Of a stretch of 64,000 nt of DNA, positions 50,293 to 59,177 are shown piece by piece. The position numbers were made by a program, and so were the translations under genes. The stretch is from Pedococcus sp. 5OH_020 (lineage in GTDB: Bacteria > Actinomycetota > Actinomycetes > Actinomycetales > Dermatophilaceae), in the NCBI RefSeq assembly GCF_027812955.1, contig NZ_JAPYZV010000014.1:1-64000 (forward strand), given 5' to 3'. Each line of letters begins with the position of its first letter. The first letter of the stretch is position 1. The notes below the pieces were generated by a model. That model did no database searches, had not been told where the DNA came from, and saw nothing but the letters and a program-made list of their open reading frames with translations.

Positions 50293-50671
50293 GTGCCCTC
50301 TCTTGCCGCTCTGCCCGCCTGCGTTCTCCTGGGGGCTCTGGCGGTGTTCCAGGTCCTGCTGGTCTGCGGTTTACCCCTGGGGCGGTTCGCCTGGGGGGTC
50401 AGCTTGAAGTGCTCCCGACGCGGTTGCGGGCCGGCGACCTCGTCTCCGTGGCCGTCTACGTAGTCGTGGGCTGGGTGCTTCTCGCTCGCGCCAGTCAGGA
50501 CAGCGGCGGCCACGGTACTTTGGGCGTGGTCACATGGGTTGTCGCGGGCTTCTTCCTCCTCGCGGCTGCGGGCAACCTGGCTTCGAGGAGCCGTCCCGAG
50601 GGGGCTTGGTCATGACTCCCGTCGCTGTGCTCCTTTGGGCTATGACTGTGGTCGTCGCCGTTCACGGCTGA
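50293..50671 (+). pseudogene. small membrane protein disrupted by frameshifts
   Basis: A GTG at 50293 opens a hydrophobic frame (LAALPACVLLGALAVFQVLL then LPLGRFAWG). It loses phase in a six-G run (50393-50398) and resumes as QLEVLPTRLRAGDLVSVAVY to ASRSRPEGAWS in the frame ending at 50615. A further shift near 50605 would extend it to MTPVAVLLWAMTVVVAVHG, ending at 50671. The joined protein of about 125 residues has four membrane segments. The second half alone could be read from 50409. Family unknown. Confidence 0.5.
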
Positions 50672-51345
50672 CGCCGGAGCTCTTCCCCGCCGACGCCGTT
50701 GGTTCGCGCGGGCAGGCGTCGGCTCATGTTTCCCACCTGATGACCCCTCGACCGGGTCCAGATCGCCGGACGACTCGGGACGCCGGCCTCGACCGTGCAC
50801 GCGGTGCTGTTGCGATGCCGGATCAAGCCGCGGGCCGAATGCAACGGGGGCTGAAGTGCAGCAGGGCTGCCGGCCTACGTGCTCGGCGGCTGCGCCAGGT
50901 GCGGCTGGCTAAGGGATCTGCTGCGAGGGAGCCGACGCCTCAGGTGCGGACGGTGCGGTCGGCTCAGTTGTCGGCGGCCGCAGACAAGCAACGCTGAACA
51001 TGCAACGTCCTGTGAGTCTGTAATGACTTATCTGTTATATGGTCCTTACATCGTTCTGCTGACGTCCTTGCCCGATCCCCCGTGAACATCGTGCCCACCA
51101 CCCTCCCCGCAGATCGGAGCTGACGACCTGCCCGCGACTCGTCCGTGAGGGAGGGCCAGTCCTCGCTCGCTGGGATCCTTCGGGCCGAGCGCGTGCCCAA
51201 GCGGCATGGTCAAGTACCTCTGCTGCCCTCCTCGAGCTAACCAGCCTCCCGGGAAGGATGGCTCGCTCCGAAGTCTGCCCAGCTGGAGGAACCTCCATCC
51301 GGTCTCTGCTATGAGTACTGCTCATTACCCACAGGCGCGGGCGGG
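50672..51345. other. intergenic region with an AT-rich island
   Basis: About 670 nt. The stretch 51000-51060 is clearly more AT-rich than its surroundings, with TATCTGTTATATGG-like sequence that could be a promoter on either strand. Open frames here are Arg- and Cys-rich shadows. One of them (50879-51085) has two CxxC pairs, but neither start nor family supports it. Confidence 0.4.
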
Positions 51346-52965
51346 TCACCGGATGTAGATGGCGTCCCCGACGGGGCGTTCCCCCGTGGCATCGGAGGGA
51401 TGGCTGATGAGCCGGCCGTCGATGGCCATCGCCGTTGAGCCTCCGCCGTCGAGGTTCATCGCGTCCCGCATACCCAGGGCCTTCGACACCTGAGCGGTCT
51501 CGGGAATCGACAACCCCAGATCCTCGAGCTGGCGGCCGTCGACTGTCACCAGAAGCGTACGGCCCCGGGCGTCGACACCTGCGAAGGTGCGTGGGTTCCG
51601 CTGCAACACCCACCCGTAGGCGAAGGACGGGTCCCCGGGGTGCACCATGCCGTCCTGAGCCTGGGTAATGTGCAGGGCGCCATCACGCAGCAGCTGCGGC
51701 CCTCCGTTGATGACGTTGACCCCAGGCCGCACCAGGCGACCGCCCTGCGGCGTGGTCAGGGTGAGGTGGAGACGCGCCACCTCGCCCGTGCGGAGGCCGG
51801 CGATGGCGTCGGCGAGGTTACCGATGCCCTGGACCGACCGCTGCCCCGCGGCGAGAGCGGTGCCGCGCTCGTGGGCGACCTTCACGACCCGATCACGGCG
51901 GTCGAGGACGACCTCGGCCCCGGGGCCGGTTGGCGTGGAGGCTCCGTAGGCTGCCGTGAAGGCGACGAGCTCGTCGGGATCGGTGCAGGTGACGTCGTGC
52001 AGCGGAAGGGAGGTGGGCTGGTCGGAGGTATCACCACCACAGTTGCGGATCAGACCGGGCACCCGGTTGAGGCCGTCAAGCACAAGGCTTCCCGTGCGCG
52101 TGCGCAGGATGCCACGCCACACCGGACGGACCACCGCGGTATGCCGCGCGGTGCTGGGCAGGACGAGGGCGGGCCGGCTGGCGACCGTCTCCGATTCCAA
52201 GACCCCCCCGTAGACGCCGACGCCAGCCGGGTCCCCAGGAGCGCCTGCCTTCGGGTCGAGCACGAAGAAACCTGCGTTGACCGCAGCCTTCGCGTGGGCG
52301 TAGGCGCTCAGCGCGGTCGTCGTCTCCCGGTTTTCCAGGTCGGGTCCGAACGTGCCTCCCAGGCGACCACGGAAGGTGCGTGGATCCACCGTGAGCACGT
52401 TGACAGTCCACCGTCCCTTGCTGGGACTGCCGCCGTCCCAACCGGAGTACCAAGAGCGACCAGAGAACCCCGCGTCTTTGAGCTTTACGACTGCCTCGTC
52501 GGCGTCGGCCTTGCTGGTGAACATCTCGGTGAGGCGGACGCGGTAGCCGATCACCCCCGCGGGAACATCCGCGACCGCCGGTTGGCGGACGGGCTGCGCC
52601 TGGGCGTCGAAGCCGGCCACCTTCAACTGCTGCACCAGATCCTCGGCGCTGGCCCGGTCCTGCACGGACCGAGGCGGCGCATCCGGGTCAGGACTGGACG
52701 CCGACGAGGGGATGCTCAGCTCGACCACCCAGCGCGTGTTGGCGTCCAAGGCGCCCCGCTCGATGCGAGTCAGCGTCACGCCCGGCTGCAGCGTGGTCGT
52801 GGAGCGCGTCTCCCGCAGATCCGGCGAGCCAAGCGGCAACCCCACGCCCACTCCGGTCGCGGCGCGGTAGGCAGGCGACACGGACTGTGCCGAACTGGCA
52901 CCCGGTGCCACACCCCCACACGCCATGACGGTTGCAGCGGCCACGCCCACGACTCGAGAAGCCAT
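51346..52965 (-). CDS. lipoprotein with SPOR and phosphodiester glycosidase (NAGPA) domains
   Basis: 539 residues. The ATG at 52965 gives a signal with the lipobox-like VMAC (Cys near 16). A SPOR-like repeat region (about 80-160: ASAEDLVQQLKVAGFDAQ and SKADADEAVVKLKDAGFSGR) suggests binding to denuded septal peptidoglycan. The C-terminal NAGPA domain (about 180-539) has AAVNAGFFV, GVYGGVLES, GINGGPQLL-like sequence and AMNLDGGGSTAMAIDG. The family hydrolyses GlcNAc-phosphodiester bonds or trims wall polymers, so it is a probable envelope enzyme. Confidence 0.82.
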   Translation of the reverse strand: MASRVVGVAAATVMACGGVAPGASSAQSVSPAYRAATGVGVGLPLGSPDLRETRSTTTLQPGVTLTRIERGALDANTRWVVELSIPSSASSPDPDAPPRSVQDRASAEDLVQQLKVAGFDAQAQPVRQPAVADVPAGVIGYRVRLTEMFTSKADADEAVVKLKDAGFSGRSWYSGWDGGSPSKGRWTVNVLTVDPRTFRGRLGGTFGPDLENRETTTALSAYAHAKAAVNAGFFVLDPKAGAPGDPAGVGVYGGVLESETVASRPALVLPSTARHTAVVRPVWRGILRTRTGSLVLDGLNRVPGLIRNCGGDTSDQPTSLPLHDVTCTDPDELVAFTAAYGASTPTGPGAEVVLDRRDRVVKVAHERGTALAAGQRSVQGIGNLADAIAGLRTGEVARLHLTLTTPQGGRLVRPGVNVINGGPQLLRDGALHITQAQDGMVHPGDPSFAYGWVLQRNPRTFAGVDARGRTLLVTVDGRQLEDLGLSIPETAQVSKALGMRDAMNLDGGGSTAMAIDGRLISHPSDATGERPVGDAIYIR

Positions 52966-53166
52966 ACGCCTACTTTGCCCCGCATTCGCGCCGCCAAGCG
53001 GAATCCTTGGTGAAGGACTTGGCAAAGACTCCACCCGTGGACGGTCGGCTCCACCTGTCAGGCCCCCCGCTCGAGCGGACCCCGGCTCAGGGCCCTCTCG
53101 CCGCTCGACCAGGGGGACCAGGCAGCCGCGCCGTCGCTCGGGCCGGACGGAAACCGTCGGCTGGGC

Positions 53167-53385
53167 TCAGAGGACTGCGCCGCGCGGCGCCAGTTCGACC
53201 GCGGCCACACCCCTGCCGTAGAGCACCATGAGCCGATCTCCATGGCTCGTGCGAAGCACGCCGGAGGGATCCGCAAGGGTTTCGACGACTCGCTCGATGA
53301 CCTCGTCCTGGTCACCCGCAGCCTCAAACCTGACATCGAGTTGGTCGCCGCTCACGAGGCGGACCCGCAGCACCACTTCAGCCAC
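53167..53385 (-). CDS. small hypothetical protein
   Basis: 72 residues beginning at GTG, with an alternating beta/alpha pattern (VVLRVRLVSGDQLDVRFEA, then DEVIERVVETL, GDRLMVLYGRGVAAVEL). It is compact and probably a single small domain. No family was recognised. A 12-bp palindrome lies 69 nt upstream. Confidence 0.55.
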   Translation of the reverse strand: MAEVVLRVRLVSGDQLDVRFEAAGDQDEVIERVVETLADPSGVLRTSHGDRLMVLYGRGVAAVELAPRGAVL

Positions 53386-53453
53386 GCACGCACCTCAGAT
53401 CCTGTCGCGCCGGCCGATCGTGTGGCCGATTGCCACTCTGCCACAACCGGAAG

Positions 53454-53465
53454 CGCTACGTAGCG
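53454..53465. promoter_or_regulatory. 12-bp perfect palindrome CGCTACGTAGCG
   Basis: An uninterrupted 12-bp palindrome 69 nt upstream of the 72-residue protein's start and about 305 nt from the divergent subtilase gene. Possible operator; chance occurrence cannot be excluded. Confidence 0.3.
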
Positions 53466-53769
53466 GTAGACCGGCTTGTTGCTCATTCCTCACGCATGTG
53501 CGTCTGACCCCCGGGGTTCAGCCGTGTTGTACTCGTCGTCGGTGACCGCGTCGGGCGAGGTGCCGACCTGCCCCTGGTCGCCCGCCTCGTTGAAGGCGAT
53601 GTGCGCCATGAACCGGGCGGTGGCGCCGTTCCCAGTGCTCCTCGTCAGGCTCGAAAGGACGTCTGTATGGAATGCGTCCCGCTGATGGGGGTGGTGGCGA
53701 CGCTTCACGGCCGTTATCTTCCGCCCAGGGTGCACACATGGGGCGCTCAGACACTGGAGGATTTAGCTG

Positions 53770-56763
53770 ATGATCCAAACCACTGTGCGGCGGCCCGTCA
53801 CCCGGGTCGTCGCTGCCGCGACGGGAGCCGCGGCCGTTGTCGCCGTCCCGCTGGCGATGATGGTTCCGATGCAGGTCGCCGCCGCGGGTGCCCTGCCGTC
53901 CGGCCGGTACATCGTCATGACGGGGGGCGCCCCCCTTGCTACGTATGCCGGAGGTGTCCCAGGCTTCAAGGCCACCAAGCCGAAGGCGGGCGCCAAGGTC
54001 GACACCCGCAGCGCGAACGCGCGAGGCTACGCGAAGCACCTGTCCGAGGGCCACGCCAAGGCGCTCGCCTCGGTCGGGGCCTCTACGGCGCGACGGCACG
54101 ACTACTCGGTGGCGTTCAACGGCTTCTCCGCCTCGCTGACCGGGGCGCAGGCTGACGCGATCGCTAAGGCGCCGGGCGTCGTCAAGGTCTGGAAGGACGA
54201 GGTCCGCAAGGCGGACACGATCAGCACCCCCGGCTTCTTGGGACTGTCGGGCACTGGCGGTGTGTGGCAGAGGCAGTTCGGCGGCGTAAGCCACGCAGGC
54301 GAAGGAGTGATCATCGCCGACCTCGACACCGGTGTCTGGGCCGAGAACCCAGCCTTTGCAACTCTTTCCAGCCCGCGCCCCGACCAGGGGACGATCAACG
54401 CCAAGTGGCACGGTCTGTGCGACGCCGGAGCCGAAGAGCCGATCACCTGCACGAACAAGATCATCGGCGCCCGCTATTACGGGGCCGACTTCGGGAACAC
54501 GGTCATCCCCGAGGAGTTCGTCGGCCCCCGCGACTACAACGGCCACGGGTCGCACACCGCAAGTACGGCGGCGGGCGCCAACGGCGTGACCGCAGTGATC
54601 AATGGCGGTGTCGTCGGCCAGGCCTCGGGCATGGCCCCGGCCGCCCGGCTGGCGATCTACAAGGTCTTGTGGGAGACGGCCGACCACACCAGCGGCTCTG
54701 GGACGACCTCAGGCATCGTCGCGGCGATCGACGATGCGGTGAGCGACGGCGTCGACGTTATCAACTACTCGATCTCCGGCTCGTCGCAGTACATCGTGTC
54801 CCCCGACGAGCTGGCGTTCTTCGGCGCTGCCCAGGCAGGGGTCTTCGTCTCGGCTTCTGCCGGCAACAGCGGCGACACGGTCGGCGCAAGCAGTGTGGCC
54901 CACAACGCCCCCTGGGAGATGACCGTTGCGGCGAGCACCCACGACCGGGGCAACACCAACACGGTCACCCTCGGCAACGGTGCCGTCTACCACGGCGTGG
55001 GGGTGTCACCCGGCATCGGACCCAAGCCGCTGATCCGGTCGACCGACGCGGTCCTGGCAGGCGCCGACTCCCAGGCCGCCCGACTTTGCTTCAGTAGCGC
55101 CACCCCCGGTGGCAACGCGCTCGACCCGGCCATGGTGGCCGGCAAGATCGTCATCTGTGACCGCGGCGTCAACGCCCGGGTCGACAAGTCCCAGGCCGTG
55201 AACGAGGCCGGTGGCGTGGGCATGGTGCTGGCAAACACGAGCGCCGCTCAGTCGCTCAACGCGGACTTCCACATCATCCCTACCAGCCACGTCAACTCAG
55301 CCGACGGCGCCGCGATCAAGGCGTATGCCGCCTTGGTCGGGTCAAGTGCGACGGCGACCATCTCGGCGCGCGACACCACCCCGGTGCGAGCTCCGGAGAT
55401 GGCGGGCTTCTCGTCGTTCGGTCCGGCCCTGGCGGGCGGGGGTGACCTGCTCAAGCCGGACATCACCGCTCCGGGCGTCGACGTCGTGGCAGCCGTGGCC
55501 CCTCCGGGGAACAACGGCAACAGTTTTGACGCGTACTCCGGCACCTCGATGGCTGCGCCGCACATCACGGGCATCGCCGCCCTCGTCCTGCAGGCGCACC
55601 CTGCTTGGTCGCCGATGTGGGTCAAGTCAGCGCTCATGACGACTGCGTCGCCACTCGACAACAAGGGCCTGCCCATCCAGCGTGGCGGTGCCGACGCGAC
55701 GCCGCTTCACTACGGCAACGGCCACGTCACTCCCACGCCGGCGTTCGACCCGGGCCTGATCTATGACAACGGCGCGGTCGACTGGGTGCGGTACGGCTGT
55801 GGCATCGGGCAGTTCCAACTGGTCTCAGACCCCTCGTTCTGCGCGACGTACGGCTCCATCGACCCGAGCAACCTCAACTACCCGAGCATCGCGGTCGCCG
55901 GGCTGGCCGGCTCACAGACGGTGACCCGCACTGTGACGAACACCTCGCTCGACCAGGCGTCGCAGTACACCCCCACGGTCGTCGCCCCGGCCGGCTTCAC
56001 CGCCAACGTCAACGTCGACAAGCTGACTGTCCCGCCCCTGCAGTCGCGCTCCTTCAGCGTCACCTTCACGCGTACCACGGCGCCACTCACCAAGTGGGCC
56101 TTCGGTTCGCTCACGTGGACGGACAAGCGTGGTCACTCGGTGCGCAGCGCGGTCGCGCTCCAGCCTGTGGCAGCGACAGTTCCGACGGAGGTGAGCGGGA
56201 GCGGTACGAGCGGGTCCACGACGGTCTCGGTCGCCCCCGGCTTCACCGGCACCCTGACAGCGACAGCCGCGGGCCTCACCCCCGCGACGGTCGGCACGGT
56301 GACCGCCTCCAAGGGCGCCGCCGGCACGGCGACGTTCACCGCACCCGCCGGCACCAAGGTCCTCCGCTTCGCCACGTATGACGCGGACTACCCGGCCAAC
56401 ACCGACGTCGACCTCGTCGTCAAGAAGGGGACTCTGGAAGTCGGGTCCAGCGCCGGTGCCACCGCTCAGGAAGCAGTCAACCTCTCGGGTGACGACCTCG
56501 GTGGCACCTACACGATCCAAGCGACCTACTTCGCCGGAGCCACCGCGTCGCTCGGCATCCAGGTCAACAGCTTCGCGGTGAGCGCCACACCGGTAGGCAA
56601 CCTCACGGTCACTCCGGCCACCCAGGCCGTGACGATCGGCCGACCGGCACCGGCCACAGTGGCGTGGACAGGCCTGGCAGCGGGCACCCGCTATCTCGGC
56701 ACCGTCGACTGGAGCGACGGCACCAACTCGGTGGGTCGCACCTTGGTGGCCATCCTGAAGTAG
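53770..56763 (+). CDS. secreted S8 family serine peptidase (subtilase)
   Basis: 997 residues. A signal peptide (about 1-39), an inhibitor I9-like propeptide (about 45-150) and the subtilisin catalytic domain with Asp in IIADLDTGVW (near 186), His in NGHGSHTAS (near 260) and Ser in SGTSMAAPH (near 593). A PA domain is inserted (about 415-540, KIVICDRGVNARVDKSQAVNEAGGVGMVL). Fibronectin-III-like and Ig-like C-terminal domains follow (700-997). The layout is like plant and actinobacterial extracellular subtilases for peptide scavenging. A perfect hairpin terminator follows. Confidence 0.93.
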   Translation: MIQTTVRRPVTRVVAAATGAAAVVAVPLAMMVPMQVAAAGALPSGRYIVMTGGAPLATYAGGVPGFKATKPKAGAKVDTRSANARGYAKHLSEGHAKALASVGASTARRHDYSVAFNGFSASLTGAQADAIAKAPGVVKVWKDEVRKADTISTPGFLGLSGTGGVWQRQFGGVSHAGEGVIIADLDTGVWAENPAFATLSSPRPDQGTINAKWHGLCDAGAEEPITCTNKIIGARYYGADFGNTVIPEEFVGPRDYNGHGSHTASTAAGANGVTAVINGGVVGQASGMAPAARLAIYKVLWETADHTSGSGTTSGIVAAIDDAVSDGVDVINYSISGSSQYIVSPDELAFFGAAQAGVFVSASAGNSGDTVGASSVAHNAPWEMTVAASTHDRGNTNTVTLGNGAVYHGVGVSPGIGPKPLIRSTDAVLAGADSQAARLCFSSATPGGNALDPAMVAGKIVICDRGVNARVDKSQAVNEAGGVGMVLANTSAAQSLNADFHIIPTSHVNSADGAAIKAYAALVGSSATATISARDTTPVRAPEMAGFSSFGPALAGGGDLLKPDITAPGVDVVAAVAPPGNNGNSFDAYSGTSMAAPHITGIAALVLQAHPAWSPMWVKSALMTTASPLDNKGLPIQRGGADATPLHYGNGHVTPTPAFDPGLIYDNGAVDWVRYGCGIGQFQLVSDPSFCATYGSIDPSNLNYPSIAVAGLAGSQTVTRTVTNTSLDQASQYTPTVVAPAGFTANVNVDKLTVPPLQSRSFSVTFTRTTAPLTKWAFGSLTWTDKRGHSVRSAVALQPVAATVPTEVSGSGTSGSTTVSVAPGFTGTLTATAAGLTPATVGTVTASKGAAGTATFTAPAGTKVLRFATYDADYPANTDVDLVVKKGTLEVGSSAGATAQEAVNLSGDDLGGTYTIQATYFAGATASLGIQVNSFAVSATPVGNLTVTPATQAVTIGRPAPATVAWTGLAAGTRYLGTVDWSDGTNSVGRTLVAILK

Positions 56764-56775
56764 CCGCACCTTGGC

Positions 56776-56807
56776 GAGGCCCCCACCGAATCCTCGGTGG
56801 GGGCCTC
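56776..56807 (+). terminator. strong hairpin after the subtilase gene
   Basis: A perfect 14-bp stem, GAGGCCCCCACCGA with TCGGTGGGGGCCTC, and a 4-nt loop, beginning 12 nt after the stop codon. It lacks a T-run, as is common for actinobacterial terminators. Confidence 0.85.
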
Positions 56808-57506
56808 CCGCGTCCAGCTATGCTCTGCGGCGAGTACGAGCTGGGCGCCGTGCCCCCTGAGTCCAGTGCTTCCCGTCCGACTGTGTCGTCCGGGCGACGC
56901 ACGCCCACGAGAAAGGAAGCCGCACAGGACGAGGGCCACGGCCAAGGACAGGGAGCGGCTGAGCGGTGCTCCTCGGTGCACGAACGCCCAGACCCGGCGA
57001 CGCGTGCCTGGTCTGGCTTGCGCCCGGAAGGCTGAGGTGGCGAACTAGGCAACGTTTGGACATGCGACGGTCTGGGATGAGTGGTTGAACCGTCAACTTG
57101 ACACAAGCGCTCTATCGGCGCCGTCGGATCTGACGGTCGCCGCGTACCGGCCACGGCCTGACCGTGCCCGACGTGGACGCATACACCGTCGCACAGGTCC
57201 TAGGCGCGAGGCCGTGGCTGGGACGCGGGCGAACTCGAGCACTGGGCCCACACCCCGGGGATGCTGGTCCCTGTCCTGCTCGACCACGATCCGTGCCAAG
57301 CCGTCGGGTGGGCGCGTCGCGCCCTGCTGCGGCGCGAGAGCCCGTTCCTGTCGGGACCTGGACGACTCGTTCGACCCGGCCGCCCGCGATGCGTGCGCAT
57401 GGATCCGGGCAACGTTCAGGGATTGGGCTCTCACCGGCAGCGCGGGTCAAGGTCCGGACCTGGGTGGGCAGGGGAGCGGTGAGCCGGGTTGGGTTGGCGA
57501 GGTGGC
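56808..57506. other. gene-poor region, possible degraded gene
   Basis: About 700 nt with no intact gene. Between about 57160 and 57450 coding-like phrases occur in different plus-strand frames (PDVDAYTVAQVLGARPWLG; PGMLVPVLLDHDPCQAVGWA; DLDDSFDPAARDACAWIRA). They could be a gene broken by several frameshifts. I do not recognise a family, so this is only suggestive. Confidence 0.35.
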
Positions 57507-58832
57507 TCAGGGGAGGACGATCGTACGGGTGATTTGCTGGTTGGCTTCCCAGTACGTCCGCCGATTGGTGATGTTCGGGTCATCCGGTGCCGGCTGTATC
57601 GCTCCGTGGGTGTCGATCGCGCGAGAGGCCACGGTGTGGCGCCCGCTGTGGGCTTGGCCCCAGTCGTAGGTCCAGAACTTCCACGCCAAACCCTGCGACG
57701 GGCCGCCATGGGGGCCGGCCTTGACCACGTCCGCCTGGCGCCACGGGCCGCCGTCGATGGAGACCTCGACCCGCTCGATGGCTCCACCCCAGGCGACTCC
57801 GACGACCCGATACCTGCTCTCGGTCTCCTTGGCGCTGCGGGTGACCTTGGCCGGTGCCGACTTCAGTCGGTATGGGCCCACCGTCTGGAAGGTCCACGTC
57901 ACCTTTCCTGCCGCGTCGGTTTGCTCCCGGAAGGTGACGTAGTCCCGTGCCATGAACCTTCCGGCGAACCGGTGGTCGATCACCTCGATGCGTGAGAGCC
58001 ACTTCACGTTCGCCACGCCGTACCAGCCGGGCGCGATGAGGCGCACGGGGAAGCCGTGCTCGACGGGTAGCGGCTCGCCGTTCATCTCGTAGCAAAGGAG
58101 GTTGCCCGCCGCCATCGCGGCGTCCATGCTCATGCTGCGGGCGAACTGCTCGGTGATGGTGATGTCCCAGCGACCGGGGATGTCGGGGTCCGGTGTCCCG
58201 CCGCCCGTGGTGCCGGGGCTGAGGATGCCCGAGTTGTCGCGAACCGTCACGGTGCCGGAGTCGGTGCCCCAGAACACGACCTCCGCGGCGGACCCGAGCG
58301 GCCCCGCGCTCCTTAGGACCGGTGCCAGCGCGGCGCCGCCCCACACGGCGTTGCCCACCGCGCCGGTGAAGACGGGGAATGCGGTGTTGCCAGAGCACTC
58401 CAGGGCGAACTCCACTCGCTTGCGAGGACATGACCTCAGGTTGGCGAGCGACAGCGAGCGGGGACGGGCGACCAGCCCGTGGACGCCGAGTCGCCATGCG
58501 GTGGGGTCGATCACCGGGACGCCGTAGTGGCTGACGAAGAAGAAGTCATCAGCTGGGGTCAGGCGCGTGGCCAGTTCCTCCCAGACGAGTTGGTTGCCAA
58601 CGCCCTGGCCCGGCGGGAAGGGTGGTGGCTGATCCTCCCAGAGGATCACCTCCGCGTTCGGGTCGCCAGGGTAGGTCTCGGGTGGGTCGCCCGGGGTGCG
58701 CAACCAGGGCATCGAGTCGGCGCTGTCCACACCGAGAGCCTGCGCTGCCCCCGAGATCTGCAGCACCGAGATCCCTGCGGCTGCCGAGCCGCCCGCCAGA
58801 ACATCGCGGCGACTGATCGACCGTGTGACCAT
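57507..58832 (-). CDS. sulfite oxidase-like molybdenum-dependent oxidoreductase
   Basis: 441 residues. A Tat signal (SRRDVLAGG) precedes the oxidoreductase molybdopterin-binding domain (about 95-300), with the molybdenum-ligating Cys146 in FALECSGN. A Mo-co dimerisation domain (about 310-435) has VGVAWGGAIERVEVSIDGGPW and AHSGRHTVASRAID. It is exported folded and probably oxidises sulfite or a related substrate in the cell envelope. No haem domain or cytochrome gene is adjacent. A tandem 18-bp repeat lies in its promoter region. Confidence 0.9.
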   Translation of the reverse strand: MVTRSISRRDVLAGGSAAAGISVLQISGAAQALGVDSADSMPWLRTPGDPPETYPGDPNAEVILWEDQPPPFPPGQGVGNQLVWEELATRLTPADDFFFVSHYGVPVIDPTAWRLGVHGLVARPRSLSLANLRSCPRKRVEFALECSGNTAFPVFTGAVGNAVWGGAALAPVLRSAGPLGSAAEVVFWGTDSGTVTVRDNSGILSPGTTGGGTPDPDIPGRWDITITEQFARSMSMDAAMAAGNLLCYEMNGEPLPVEHGFPVRLIAPGWYGVANVKWLSRIEVIDHRFAGRFMARDYVTFREQTDAAGKVTWTFQTVGPYRLKSAPAKVTRSAKETESRYRVVGVAWGGAIERVEVSIDGGPWRQADVVKAGPHGGPSQGLAWKFWTYDWGQAHSGRHTVASRAIDTHGAIQPAPDDPNITNRRTYWEANQQITRTIVLP

Positions 58833-58902
58833 GATGACTCCCTTTCCAAACCCTCGACGTTCACGCCGGTTAGGCGCGGCCGCACGGTGAGCGCGACCCT
58901 GG

Positions 58903-58938
58903 CTGTATCTAGTTCCCTCGCTGTATCTAGTTCCCTCG
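58903..58938. repeat. tandem 18-bp duplication
   Basis: CTGTATCTAGTTCCCTCG occurs twice head to tail, 71-106 nt upstream of the molybdoenzyme start. On the minus strand each copy contains GGAAC, the core of many ECF sigma -35 elements, but no matching -10 was found. The rest of the 345-nt gap (58833-59177) shows nothing else. Confidence 0.8.
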
Positions 58939-59177
58939 ACATCGTTGCGACGCCGGCGGTCCGCTCCCCGGCCACCGTTTCAAGGTAAGACCTCCGGAGA
59001 TGTCTCCGGTTCCATCAGATGGCGCCCGTTCGCTTTGGGATGGGGGGCCTACGAGGCTTCGCGTGAGGACGGCCTCATAAGCTCCTGCCCTGAGGATCGT
59101 CGGGGAGCGCTCTGTGTTCGTGGCTGGCGCCCAGGGGTTTCCCGTGCGACGACTGCTCACCGCAGCAGTCTCCCCAG

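Noticed and set aside
50879-51085. 68-codon frame with two CxxC pairs, zinc-ribbon-like, ending in a hydrophobic peptide
   Set aside because: No ribosome-binding site, Arg-rich shadow composition and no supporting context; left as part of the intergenic entry.
53490-53735. Minus-strand ORF of 81 codons (39 from an internal ATG) with an acidic C-terminus
   Set aside because: No ribosome-binding site or recognisable family, and it lies in the probable upstream region of the subtilase gene.
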